A stretch of 64,000 nt of DNA from Gammaproteobacteria bacterium (GTDB lineage Bacteria > Pseudomonadota > Gammaproteobacteria > Ga0077536): the NCBI GenBank assembly GCA_016191285.1, contig JACPPA010000004.1, forward strand, positions 78,871-142,870, read 5' to 3'. Positions 40,265 through 48,905 of the stretch are shown here, piece by piece; the stretch's first letter is position 1; each line of letters starts with the position of its first letter. The notes below the pieces were generated by a model. That model made no database searches and was not told the origin of the DNA. It saw nothing but the letters and a program-made list of their open reading frames with translations. The translations under genes were made by a program, and so were the position numbers.

Positions 40265-41434
40265 GTGCAACGAGAAGCTGGCAACTACGTCGAAGCCTAT
40301 ATTCAGCATTTGAAAGCACGCGCTTTCATCCCGTATCCACTTCCACCACAACCGGCCATTGAGTGGACGCCGACGCTAGCCGCGCTTCGCGATGAAGCCA
40401 ATCAGTGTCTTGGCAGGCTTGACGGCATCGCCCGGGTTCTGCCGGAGAAGCATCTCTTCCTCTATCAATACGTGCGCAAGGAAGCGGTGCTTTCGTCCCA
40501 GATCGAAGGCACGCAGTCGTCACTTCGCGATCTGCTGATGTTCGAGCTCGATGAGGTGCCAGGCGTTCCGATGGACGACGTGCGAGAAGTATCGAACTAT
40601 GTGGCCGCGTTGGATCATGGAATGGAACGGATCCGTCGCGGTGAGCGGACGATTTCCCTGGGACTGCTCCACGACATGCACGCTATATTGCTGCGTGATG
40701 GTCGCGGGGTCGACAAATCGCCGGGGCGCTTGCGCGATCGTCAGGTCTTCATCGGTAGCGCCAATCCACCGCGCATCACCTTCGTACCTCCGCCGCCGGA
40801 TCACGTCGAGCTTTGCCTGACCCAACTCGACGCGTTCCTAAACAATAGTCCCGAGCACACGCCGGCGCTGCTCAAGGCTGCGCTCGCGCACGTTCAGTTC
40901 GAAACTATCCATCCCTATCGCGACGGCAACGGCCGCCTTGGCCGTCTCTTAATCACGTTACTGCTCTGCGCAGAAGGCGCACTGTCCGAGCCGCTGCTTT
41001 ATTTAAGTCTTTATTTCAAGCAGAACCGCAGCGCTTACTACGATCAGTTGCAGCGCGTGCGGACGCATGGCGACTGGGAAGCATGGCTCGAATTTTTCTT
41101 GGTTGGAGTTCGCGATACTGCGCAGAGCGCGGTCAAAGCCGCCGAGCGCATGCTGAATCTGTTCCGCGTCGATCGTGAACGTATTCAAACGCTCGGCCGT
41201 GGCGCGGGCTCGGCGTTGCGAGTACATCAGCTATTGCAGCAACGCCCCGTGCTCTCGATTCCTAACGCGGCCACGCGACTTGCGATGAGCTGGCCCGCCA
41301 TCGACAAGGCCGTGCGCGCGCTCGAAAAGCTAGGGTTACTGCGCGAGTTCACCGGCAAGAAGCGAAACCGCCTGTACCTTTACGATGCGTATTTTGAAAT
41401 TCTTACCGAGGGCACGGAGCCGCTACCGCGCTAA
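40265..41434 (+). CDS. Fic-domain AMPylase with C-terminal winged helix
   Basis: A 389-aa Fic protein. The alpha-inhibitory helix carries S-S-Q-I-E-G-T (S/T-x-x-x-E-G/N, about residues 77-83), so activity is self-inhibited in the class II manner. The Fic motif H-P-Y-R-D-G-N-G-R-L-G-R is complete (about 217-228), and the flap region holds F-I-G-S-A-N-P-P-R. A C-terminal helix-turn-helix follows (V-L-S-I-P-N-A-A-T-R-L-A-M-S-W-P-A-I-D). Such proteins transfer AMP to target proteins. It starts with GTG behind GAGGAA, and the next gene begins 24 bp on behind AAGGAAA, so it leads an operon with hsdM, hsdS and a TIR gene. Confidence 0.92.
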   Translation: MQREAGNYVEAYIQHLKARAFIPYPLPPQPAIEWTPTLAALRDEANQCLGRLDGIARVLPEKHLFLYQYVRKEAVLSSQIEGTQSSLRDLLMFELDEVPGVPMDDVREVSNYVAALDHGMERIRRGERTISLGLLHDMHAILLRDGRGVDKSPGRLRDRQVFIGSANPPRITFVPPPPDHVELCLTQLDAFLNNSPEHTPALLKAALAHVQFETIHPYRDGNGRLGRLLITLLLCAEGALSEPLLYLSLYFKQNRSAYYDQLQRVRTHGDWEAWLEFFLVGVRDTAQSAVKAAERMLNLFRVDRERIQTLGRGAGSALRVHQLLQQRPVLSIPNAATRLAMSWPAIDKAVRALEKLGLLREFTGKKRNRLYLYDAYFEILTEGTEPLPR

Positions 41435-41458
41435 CGACTACTACGAAGGAAACGCCTG

Positions 41459-41887
41459 ATGTTGATTGCAGAGTTGCTCGCCGGATCGAAGAACCTGAGC
41501 CTTGCGCTCTTTCCAGACGATACGGTGAAGAAGGTCGAGTCGCGTTTCGCGCTCAAGAACAACAAACCGGTCATTGAGTGTTTCGTGCGGCGTAAGCAGG
41601 TTCCTGCGAAGCCCGAGGAGCTGGTGCGCCAGTTGCTCATCGCTCATCTGAACTTGCACTTCGGCTACGATCTTGGCCGCATTGCGGTCGAGCATCCCAT
41701 CACTTTCGGGCGCGATTCATCTAAGCGAGCCGACATCGTGATCTTCGACGCCGATCGCCCCACGGTCCCCTACTGCATCATCGAAGTGAAAGCACCCCAC
41801 TCAAGGGCGGCAAAGACCAGCTCAAGAGCTATGCGCACGCCACCGGCGCACCGCTGGCGCTATGGTGCAACGGTGCTGCGCCAGTGA
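41459..41887 (+). CDS. N-terminal HSDR_N-like domain of the HsdM protein (frame-split)
   Basis: This 142-aa frame encodes a type I restriction enzyme R N-terminal-like domain: L-N-L-H-F-G-Y-D-L, then the nuclease-fold core R-A-D-I-V-I-F-D and Y-C-I-I-E-V-K-A-P (about residues 99-118; D...E-V-K of PD-(D/E)XK nucleases). After E-V-K-A-P the coding continues in the -1 frame as L-K-G-G-K-D-Q-L-K-S-Y-A-H-A-T-G-A-P, leading without a break into the methylase at 41884. One base is missing near CACCCCACTC (about 41793-41802). The last 30 residues of this frame are therefore out-of-frame noise. Either a damaged gene or a one-base sequencing error. Confidence 0.75.
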   Translation: MLIAELLAGSKNLSLALFPDDTVKKVESRFALKNNKPVIECFVRRKQVPAKPEELVRQLLIAHLNLHFGYDLGRIAVEHPITFGRDSSKRADIVIFDADRPTVPYCIIEVKAPHSRAAKTSSRAMRTPPAHRWRYGATVLRQ

Positions 41888-43464
41888 TTTGGCATCGCAA
41901 GAATCCGAACTACTTCGTCGAAATTCCCGACCTCCCCACCGCCACACAGACCATCGAGGACGTTGCCGGCCAGCCCTGGACCGTTGATACGTTGATCGAA
42001 AAGGAAGAGGCGCGCGCCGTAGACGGGCTAAGGGCCCGCTCACTGCGCCAGCTGATTGAAGACATGGAAGACGAAGTGCTGGCTAATGCCGGCGTCGATG
42101 TATTTGAGGAAGTTTTTAAACTCATCTTCACTAAGCTTTACGACAAACTCGCCTGTTACTCCGGTCGTTACAAATACCTACGTTTTCGCAACCAGAACAC
42201 CGCCGCCCAGCTTAAGGCTAGCATCCAGAGCTTGTTCGACGACGCCACAAAGAAATGGCCTGGTGTGTTCAGCGAGGATGAGCGCATCAAGCTCACACCG
42301 GAACATCTGATGGTCTGCGTCGGCTCGCTGGAGGAATGGAAACTGTTCAACTCCAACCTCGATGTCATCGATGACGCCTTCGAATATCTCGTCAATCAAT
42401 CCGCGAAGGGCGAGAAGGGCCAGTACTTCACGCCGCGCTGGGTCATCGATCTTTGTGTGAAGATGCTCAATCCGCGCGAGCACGAAACCTTGATCGACAC
42501 CGCCGCTGGCTCCGCAGGTTTCACCGTCCACGCTATCTTCCACGTCTGGCGTCAAATACTCGATGACCTCAAACGCCCGCAAAGCCATCTGTTCACGATG
42601 GAAAAGAAGCCCGGGCGCTGCATCGACTACGTTGAGGACAAAGTCTTCGCAATCGACTTCGACGAAAAGAGCGTACGCGTTGCCCGTTGCCTCAATTTGA
42701 TTGCCGGTGACGGCCAGACCAACGTCCTTCACCTGAATACCTTGGATTGGACGCGCTGGGACGAGACCACCGACGAAGATTGGCGAGATACCTACGGTGC
42801 TGGCTGGGCCCGACTGCGCAAGCTCCGGACAAACAAGAAGGACTACCGGAACTTTCAGTTCGACATACTAATGGCGAATCCGCCGTTTGCCGGCGACATC
42901 AAGCAGAGCGATCTGCTCGCGCCCTACGAATTGGCCCACAAGCGCGCCAAGGACGGCGGTCAGGGCAAGCTCGAAAGTGCGGTGGGGCGCGACCTGTTGT
43001 TCATCGAACGCAATCTCGATTTCCTGCGCCCCGGCGGTCGCATGGCGGTGGTGCTGCCGCAGGGCCGGTTCAATAACTCCAGCGATCAGCGCGTGCGCCA
43101 GTTTATCGCCGAGCGCTGCCGCATCCTCGCTGTTGTGGGTCTACATCCCAACACCTTCAAGCCGCACACCGGCACTAAAACCAGCGTACTTTTTGTGCAG
43201 AAGTGGAACGACGACCAGAACCTCGGCCCGCTCTGCCCGAGAGTTGATGATTACTCGATCTTCTTCGCCACGCAGCGCAAGGCATCCAAGGACACCAGCG
43301 GTGACCATCTGCTGGCGAAGGAAGCGGAGGGAAACCTGCTGCGCGATACTCATGGCCACTATGTGGTGCAGCACGATTTCTTCAACCACGACGGTATGAC
43401 CGAAGATGGAATCGCCGAAGCTTTTGCTGAGTTCGCCGCGAAGGAGCGCTTAAGTTTTTTTTGA
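41884..43464 (+). CDS. hsdM: Type I N6-adenine DNA methyltransferase (HsdM)
   Basis: A 526-aa methylase frame, really the C-terminal part of a protein of about 668 aa that begins at 41459. It has the HsdM helical domain (about 50-170), the SAM-binding region with D-T-A-A-G-S-A-G-F (usually D-P-A-C-G-S-G-G-F, a diverged motif I) and the catalytic motif A-N-P-P-F (about 337-341). G-K-G-Q-Y-F-T-P-R also matches the family. The listed GTG start is only where this frame opens. It ends ...S-F-F-stop on a run of eight T that overlaps the start of hsdS. Methylation would need the HsdS partner to choose a target. Confidence 0.88.
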   Translation: MIWHRKNPNYFVEIPDLPTATQTIEDVAGQPWTVDTLIEKEEARAVDGLRARSLRQLIEDMEDEVLANAGVDVFEEVFKLIFTKLYDKLACYSGRYKYLRFRNQNTAAQLKASIQSLFDDATKKWPGVFSEDERIKLTPEHLMVCVGSLEEWKLFNSNLDVIDDAFEYLVNQSAKGEKGQYFTPRWVIDLCVKMLNPREHETLIDTAAGSAGFTVHAIFHVWRQILDDLKRPQSHLFTMEKKPGRCIDYVEDKVFAIDFDEKSVRVARCLNLIAGDGQTNVLHLNTLDWTRWDETTDEDWRDTYGAGWARLRKLRTNKKDYRNFQFDILMANPPFAGDIKQSDLLAPYELAHKRAKDGGQGKLESAVGRDLLFIERNLDFLRPGGRMAVVLPQGRFNNSSDQRVRQFIAERCRILAVVGLHPNTFKPHTGTKTSVLFVQKWNDDQNLGPLCPRVDDYSIFFATQRKASKDTSGDHLLAKEAEGNLLRDTHGHYVVQHDFFNHDGMTEDGIAEAFAEFAAKERLSFF

Positions 43465-44933
43465 GTCGCCCCTTCGACGCAAGCCGCTATGCGCGATTGT
43501 TGGAGGGGCTGGAGATTACAGAAATAAAATTGAACGCAATCAACGCTGAAATCCGTATCGAAGCTGAGTTTTTCCGGAAACGATATATCCATGAAAGCAC
43601 CGCACTTGCACGCTTACCTAGCCTCCGGCTAGGTGAATTTTCAGCTGTTACAGACGGCCCGCATGGGTATCACGAGGTAGACGATTCGTCACCAATCGCG
43701 ATGCTCACAGCGAAATCTGCGTCAGACTGGTTTACAACTCAAGTCGGTGCGGATCGCATAGCAGCTAGAGTTGATGAAGTAAACAAGCGATCCCGCCTCG
43801 TGGAGCGCGACGTTGTGCTTTCTACGCGAGGGACAGTTGGAATGTGTGCGCTTGTTACTTCGGAATCTTTACCCGCCAATATCGACCAAGACATCGCGAG
43901 AATTTCGTGGGCTGACAAGAAATCGCTCAAACCCGAATACGTAGTAGCGTACCTAAATTGTCGTTTTGGTCAGCACCACATCTCTCGTCACGCTTCCGGA
44001 ATGGTGCAACAGGGTCTTTCGCTTGCTAAGGTTCGTGAAATTCCAATACCCAGATGTAGAGATGCCGTTGAAAACACTGTAGCCGACTTTGTGTTTATGG
44101 CGTTAAGTGCACGCCGTCAGGCTTATGTAGATCTCAATAACGCGGAAAATGCCCTCACCGCCGCCCTCGGCATCGCCGACTGGCAGCCGCCGGAGCCTCT
44201 GACTTACACGCGCCGCGCTTCGGAAGCGTTTACTGCATCTCGGTTTGATGCAGAGTTTTTCCATCCCGCCAAACAAAGCTATATGAACCGATTGAGCGCG
44301 CTACCCGGAGAGCCGCTTGGCGACCACTATGCCTCTGTGCGCGAGATGTTCGACCCCATTAAAGCGGGAGCGGACGAGCGGGTCCGCGACTTTGATTTAA
44401 CCGATGCCCTGCAACCGGTTCTCGACGATCAGCGTGAACCGATGCCGGCGCGAGAGGTTGGTAGTACGAAAAAGCGGTTCAAGGCGGGAGACGTTGTCAC
44501 ATCAAGGCTTCGGGCCTATCTACGCGAAACCGCGCTAGTTCGCACCTCATCGAGTGTGCCAAGCGTAGGGTCCTCGGAGTTCATCGTTCTGCGGCCAACG
44601 AAGGCAGAGTCTCCGCCACTGAGTCGCGCGTGCCTCCTGACATTCCTTCGATCACGCCCGGTGCAGACGATACTGCACTGGTCACAGGATGGCTCGCATC
44701 ACCCACGTTACGGTGACGAAGACCCGCTGAGCATCCCGGTTCCCCATGTAGTCTGCTCAGTATCATCGGAAATCGATGTTCTGTTCGAAAAGGTGTTGAC
44801 CGCACGGGGTCGAGCCCGTGACTTTCTAACCGCCGCCCAACGCGCTGTCGAGATCGCCATCGAAGACTCCGAGGCTGCGGCGCTGGCCTATCTCGCTGAA
44901 CGGACCGACAATCTAAAAGCGACGAGGTACTAA
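43461..44933 (+). CDS. hsdS: Type I restriction-modification specificity subunit (HsdS)
   Basis: A 490-aa specificity subunit. It has two target-recognition domains of the usual kind: the first about residues 1-200 with G-E-F-S-A-V-T-D-G-P-H-G and G-M-V-Q-Q-G-L-S-L-A-K-V-R-E-I-P-I-P, the second about 255-450 with S-V-R-E-M-F-D-P and G-S-H-H-P-R-Y-G-D-E-D-P-L-S-I-P-V-P. Coiled helices follow each. It starts at TTG (43461) within TTTTTTTTGA, where the hsdM stop codon lies, so translation is coupled or fused. The base composition of the first half is more AT-rich than hsdM, consistent with domain exchange, as is common for HsdS. Confidence 0.88.
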   Translation: MSRPFDASRYARLLEGLEITEIKLNAINAEIRIEAEFFRKRYIHESTALARLPSLRLGEFSAVTDGPHGYHEVDDSSPIAMLTAKSASDWFTTQVGADRIAARVDEVNKRSRLVERDVVLSTRGTVGMCALVTSESLPANIDQDIARISWADKKSLKPEYVVAYLNCRFGQHHISRHASGMVQQGLSLAKVREIPIPRCRDAVENTVADFVFMALSARRQAYVDLNNAENALTAALGIADWQPPEPLTYTRRASEAFTASRFDAEFFHPAKQSYMNRLSALPGEPLGDHYASVREMFDPIKAGADERVRDFDLTDALQPVLDDQREPMPAREVGSTKKRFKAGDVVTSRLRAYLRETALVRTSSSVPSVGSSEFIVLRPTKAESPPLSRACLLTFLRSRPVQTILHWSQDGSHHPRYGDEDPLSIPVPHVVCSVSSEIDVLFEKVLTARGRARDFLTAAQRAVEIAIEDSEAAALAYLAERTDNLKATRY

Positions 44934-44936
44934 CGT

Positions 44937-45896
44937 ATGGCAACCGTCTTCATTTCTTATTCCCATACGGACGAAGCACTGCGCGACGAGTTGGAAGTCC
45001 ATCTGTCGATGCTCAAACGCGAGGGCGCAATTGAGACCTGGCACGACCGCCGCATCCTCGCTGGTGATGAGCTAGACGGTACCATCGACGCCAAGCTGGA
45101 AATCGCGGAAGTGATTTTGCTGTTGGTCAGTCCCGACTTCCTCGCCTCGAACTATTGTTACGATGTAGAAGTCCAGCTCGCGATGGCCCGGCATGAAGCG
45201 AATACCGCTCGGGTCATTCCAGTGATCCTGCGTCCCTGTGATTGGCAGTCAAGTGTCGCACCTTTCAAGAAGCTACTGGCTGCGCCGCGCGATAGTGTGC
45301 CGATCACCAAATGGCCAAATCGCGATGAGGCTTTTCTCGATGTGGTGACGCAGATTCGCGCCGCACTGCCCATTGCAAAGCCATTGAAGCGGGAACCGAT
45401 GCGCGAATCGCGCTCAGGTGTGGACCCGGTTGCCGAGATTCCTCGTTCAAGCAATCTCCGATTGAAAAAGACGTTTACGGAGGTCGATCGTGATCACTTT
45501 ATCGAGGAGGCTTTCGAATACATGGCGCGGTTCTTCGAGAAGTCCCTCGACGAACTGGCAGCCCGCAATGCCGGCATCGAAGTGCGTTTCCGACGCATCG
45601 ACGGCAATGCCTTTGGTTGTGTGGTTTACCAAAATGGCCAGGCTGTCGCACGGTGCGGTGTCAGACAGGGCGGATCGTCGCGCTCTTTCGGTGGCGGTAT
45701 TACGTATTCCCAAAACGACTCCGCGCCGGCCAATAGTTACAATGAGAATCTGAGTGCGGAGGCTAATGACCAGTCCCTGTTTTTGCGACCGATGGGAATG
45801 GGAATGCTCGGTCGCGCGGCTAGCGACAATCACATGAGTTTCGAAAGTGCGGCAGAATATTACTGGTCGCTGCTCGTCGACCCGCTTCAGCGATAG
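44937..45896 (+). CDS. TIR-domain effector protein
   Basis: A 319-aa protein. Residues 1-140 are a bacterial TIR domain: V-F-I-S-Y-S-H-T-D, W-H-D-R-R-I-L-A-G-D, L-L-L-V-S-P-D-F-L-A-S-N-Y-C and then Y-D-V-E-V-Q-L-A, whose Glu sits where NAD-cleaving TIRs have the catalytic Glu. A polar linker (about 145-175) leads to a conserved-looking C-terminal domain (F-I-E-E-A-F-E-Y-M-A-R-F-F-E-K-S-L ... R-R-I-D-G-N-A-F-G) that I cannot name. The gene begins 3 bp after hsdS and so belongs to the operon. TIR proteins in defence systems deplete NAD or make cyclic-ADPR signals on infection; that role here is inference. Confidence 0.85.
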   Translation: MATVFISYSHTDEALRDELEVHLSMLKREGAIETWHDRRILAGDELDGTIDAKLEIAEVILLLVSPDFLASNYCYDVEVQLAMARHEANTARVIPVILRPCDWQSSVAPFKKLLAAPRDSVPITKWPNRDEAFLDVVTQIRAALPIAKPLKREPMRESRSGVDPVAEIPRSSNLRLKKTFTEVDRDHFIEEAFEYMARFFEKSLDELAARNAGIEVRFRRIDGNAFGCVVYQNGQAVARCGVRQGGSSRSFGGGITYSQNDSAPANSYNENLSAEANDQSLFLRPMGMGMLGRAASDNHMSFESAAEYYWSLLVDPLQR

Positions 45897-45990
45897 CCGA
45901 CTCGCGAGATAAGCGCTCGTACGTACGGCATGTGTTACATGCATAGAAATCCACGACTCCGACGAATCGATTTTCTGCAGCACGAATCCC

Positions 45991-48123
45991 TTAATCAAAA
46001 ATCCTACATACCTCAACCAGATTATCCGAGAAGCTCGGCGCATGCCCCATGTCGACGAATTCGGCCGAACTGATGATGTTTACGGTGCCTTGGTTCAACT
46101 GCCGCCAGTAGCCTAGAGTCGCGACGATGAGGCCAGCGTTCACATCCATGGTGATCTGCGCCGCGCCTTCGAAGCTCCCGCGATCGTTAAACACGCGCAC
46201 AGTGTCGCCTTCATTGATGCCGCGTGGTTTCGCATCCGCAAGGTTGATAAGGACAAATTGCTCGCCTTGGCCTTTGATTTTTTGCTCCATGTTGGCGTAA
46301 CACGAGTTTAGAAAACCGTGGCTCTTCGGCGACACGATATTGAGCGGATATTTCTTCGCGAGTTCGGGATTGGTCAGCGGCGTCTCGCGCGATGGGACAT
46401 AATCCGGTAGATCGTCCAGCGGTTCGCCGCCTTGCTGCGCTTCGTACATCTGCCGAAACGGACCGGCGACGAAATTGCCGTTGGCCGCGAGGCTGGATTT
46501 GAATTCACACTTGCCAGACGGCGTTGGAAAGTTACCTTGGCGATGCGGGGCACGATCGTCGGCGCCGCCGATGTTGAGATGGACGAAACCGTGTTGCCGC
46601 AGATAAGCCAGATCAAATCCGCGACACGCGGGCGCGGCCCAGTCAATGTAATGCGCCAGGCACTCGGCGTCCGACCATTTAAATTGCGCATCCGTGAAAC
46701 CCATGCGGGCCGCGAGGCGACGAAAGATTTCGTAATTAGAAAGCACTTCGCCGGGAGGCTCGACGCACTTTTCATTATAGGTAAGGTAGTTGTGCCCCCA
46801 TGACAGAATAATATCTTCCATCTCGGCGCCCATCGCCGCCGGCAGCACGATATCGGCGTAGCTCGCTGTGTCTGAAATAAAATGATCGGCGACAACCAAG
46901 AATAAATCCTCACGCAGCAAGCCCTGCACGACCTTGTCGGATTCCGGGGCTTGCGTCACCGGATTGGAATTCCAACACATCATCGATTTAATCGGCGGGT
47001 CCATCGGAATTTGGTTGGTCAGATGACGGCCGATTTGCAGATTATTGATAACGCGCGTGCCCGGCGGGATCCAATCCGGCCGGCAAATCACCTCGAACTT
47101 ATACGGATGTTCCCACACCGGCATCGCCAGGATCCCACCGCCGACTTCACGCCACGCGCCGGTCAACGCCGGCAGACAGCACACCGCACGAATCGTCTGT
47201 CCACCGCCGTGATGGCGTTCGAGCGCGACTCCGATGCGTATTGCCGCCGGCTTCGCGGCGGCATAGTCGCGCGCGAGTTGGCGAATATCCATCGCGGCGA
47301 TCCCCGTGATCTTTTCAGCCCATTCCGGCGTGCGTGATTTCGCGCGAGCGGCAAGCTCGACGAAGCCCACGGTGTAGCACTCAACATAATCGCTGTCGAT
47401 TAAACGTTCTTCGATGAGCGTGTGAATCATCGCCATCGCGAGTGCGCCATCCGATCCCGGCTTCGGCGCCAAATGCCAGTCGGCTTCCTTGGCGGTCTTT
47501 GACGCGTAAGTATCGATCACCACCACGTTGGCGCCGCGTTTCTGCGCCTCCTTGACGATGTGCCAATGATGCACGTTGGTGCTAACGCTATTGCACGCCC
47601 AGAGGATGATGTAATTGGAATGCTTGAAGCTCTCGGGATCCATGCCGCCGCTCGGACCGTAGGTCAGAAGCCATGCGGTGGCCGAACCTTCGCCGCAAAA
47701 CGTGCGTTCAGTAACGGTCGCGCCTAGGCGATTAAAAAACGCGTCGCCGCCGTTCAGGCCGTGCACCAATCCCTGATGTCCGAGATAGCTGTACGGCACA
47801 ATCGCCTGCGGGCCATGTTCCGCGATGATCGCTTGCCAGCGCGTGGTGATTTCGTTAAGCGCTTCGTCCCAACTGATGCGTTTGAATTGCTTGCTACCCT
47901 TTGGCCCAGTCCGGCGCAGCGGATGGAGCAAACGATCCGGATGGTAGTGGCGCTTTTCGTAATCCTTGAGCTTCACGCACAGTCCACCGCGCGTCATTGG
48001 GTGCTCCGCATTGCCTTTAACGCCCACGAGTTTGCCGTTCTCCACTTCGAACACCATCGAACAGGTATCGGGGCAATCGTGTGGACAGCCGCCGTGATGC
48101 GTGGTTTTAACGACTGAGGCCAT
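45991..48123 (-). CDS. Molybdopterin oxidoreductase (DMSO reductase family)
   Basis: A 710-aa bis-MGD oxidoreductase catalytic subunit. An N-terminal [4Fe-4S] site is C-P-H-D-C-P-D-T-C with a fourth Cys in G-G-L-C-V-K (about residues 13-51). Molybdopterin-binding stretches include C-N-S-V-S-T-N-V-H-H-W, M-C-W-N-S-N-P-V and the C-terminal S-P-K-S-H-G-F-L-N-S-C-Y. No twin-arginine signal is present, so it is cytoplasmic. The group contains many uncharacterised oxidoreductases related to acetylene hydratase and formate dehydrogenase. GAGGAG precedes the ATG at 48123. No partner subunit is adjacent. It converges on the TIR gene. Confidence 0.87.
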   Translation of the reverse strand: MASVVKTTHHGGCPHDCPDTCSMVFEVENGKLVGVKGNAEHPMTRGGLCVKLKDYEKRHYHPDRLLHPLRRTGPKGSKQFKRISWDEALNEITTRWQAIIAEHGPQAIVPYSYLGHQGLVHGLNGGDAFFNRLGATVTERTFCGEGSATAWLLTYGPSGGMDPESFKHSNYIILWACNSVSTNVHHWHIVKEAQKRGANVVVIDTYASKTAKEADWHLAPKPGSDGALAMAMIHTLIEERLIDSDYVECYTVGFVELAARAKSRTPEWAEKITGIAAMDIRQLARDYAAAKPAAIRIGVALERHHGGGQTIRAVCCLPALTGAWREVGGGILAMPVWEHPYKFEVICRPDWIPPGTRVINNLQIGRHLTNQIPMDPPIKSMMCWNSNPVTQAPESDKVVQGLLREDLFLVVADHFISDTASYADIVLPAAMGAEMEDIILSWGHNYLTYNEKCVEPPGEVLSNYEIFRRLAARMGFTDAQFKWSDAECLAHYIDWAAPACRGFDLAYLRQHGFVHLNIGGADDRAPHRQGNFPTPSGKCEFKSSLAANGNFVAGPFRQMYEAQQGGEPLDDLPDYVPSRETPLTNPELAKKYPLNIVSPKSHGFLNSCYANMEQKIKGQGEQFVLINLADAKPRGINEGDTVRVFNDRGSFEGAAQITMDVNAGLIVATLGYWRQLNQGTVNIISSAEFVDMGHAPSFSDNLVEVCRIFD

Positions 48124-48147
48124 GGGAGTTCTCCTCGGTAGGTTAAG

Positions 48148-48489
48148 CTAATCGTTTATGGTAATGACCAGCATTGAATTGATCGCATTTTCCAATGGCG
48201 CAATGGATTTTCGAACAACGCGTAGAATGGTTTGTGCGTCGATTTCGCCGAGGTAAGAGTGGACAAGGATATTCCGAAACCCGCTAATTTGTTTCCACGG
48301 AATATCCACGTAACGTTCTTTTAGTTCATCAGGAAGATGCTGGGTCGCTTCGGCAAGTGTCTGCAAATTTCTTAACGCCGCGTCATATAAAATTTCGTCC
48401 TGGCTTAAATCGCCACGCGCTTGAATTCGGCGAATCTTGGCAATCGCGTCCAAGATGTGTCTGGCGTAAGGTTCCCATGACTTCGTCAC
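48148..48489 (-). CDS. HEPN-domain toxin of an MNT-HEPN module (HepT-like)
   Basis: A 113-aa helical HEPN protein of the DUF86/HepT family. The RNase motif R-x4-H is F-R-N-I-L-V-H-S-Y (about residues 72-80), intact. HepT toxins are RNases whose activity is blocked when the partner nucleotidyltransferase adds AMP to the Tyr near the motif; that Tyr is present. It overlaps the MNT gene by 4 bp. The module follows the molybdopterin oxidoreductase by 24 bp on the same strand, but is probably separate. Confidence 0.88.
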   Translation of the reverse strand: MTKSWEPYARHILDAIAKIRRIQARGDLSQDEILYDAALRNLQTLAEATQHLPDELKERYVDIPWKQISGFRNILVHSYLGEIDAQTILRVVRKSIAPLENAINSMLVITIND

Positions 48490-48776
48490 AGCTCAATGGC
48501 TTCCGCTAAAATCATCGGCTGAAGGTAACGATTGAGCTCGTGTTCTGGAATTAGATCAACCCGCCGGCCGGTAATTTCTTCCAAGCGCGCCGCCAACGGA
48601 AGCCGCTGAGTAAATAGGTCGTAACCGGGTGCAAAATCAACCAGAAAGTCGATGTCGCTGTCGGGCCGCTCCTCGCCGCGCGCTACAGATCCAAAAATCC
48701 GTAGACGTCGTGCGCCGAACTGCCGCCCCGCCGCGGTGATCGCCTCGCGCTGAGTCTGCAAGATATCTAACAGCAT
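48486..48776 (-). CDS. MNT-type minimal nucleotidyltransferase antitoxin (MntA-like)
   Basis: A 96-aa minimal nucleotidyltransferase. Its active-site signature is F-G-S-V-A-R-G-E followed by D-S-D-I-D-F-L-V-D-F (about residues 28-50): the Gly-Ser and two Asp are all present. It acts as antitoxin by adenylylating its HEPN partner. The first gene of the pair, overlapping the HEPN gene by 4 bp. Of the seven TA-like loci in the window this and the VapBC at 4458-5181 are the ones that look intact. Confidence 0.88.
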   Translation of the reverse strand: MLLDILQTQREAITAAGRQFGARRLRIFGSVARGEERPDSDIDFLVDFAPGYDLFTQRLPLAARLEEITGRRVDLIPEHELNRYLQPMILAEAIEL

Positions 48777-48905
48777 TGCGGAGGATGCTCCTTAAATTCG
48801 ATTTGCGCCGAATAGGTCTGCTCGGACGTGACCTTACCTACAAGCACATTAGCCTAACTAAGCGCCTTCAAGAAAGACGCCATCGTCTGTCAGACCGAAA
48901 GTCGC

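Noticed and set aside
45991..48123. A second formate dehydrogenase or nitrate reductase
   Set aside because: The molybdopterin protein lacks partner subunits and a Tat signal and has no diagnostic Mo-ligand context that I can assign; left as a general family member.
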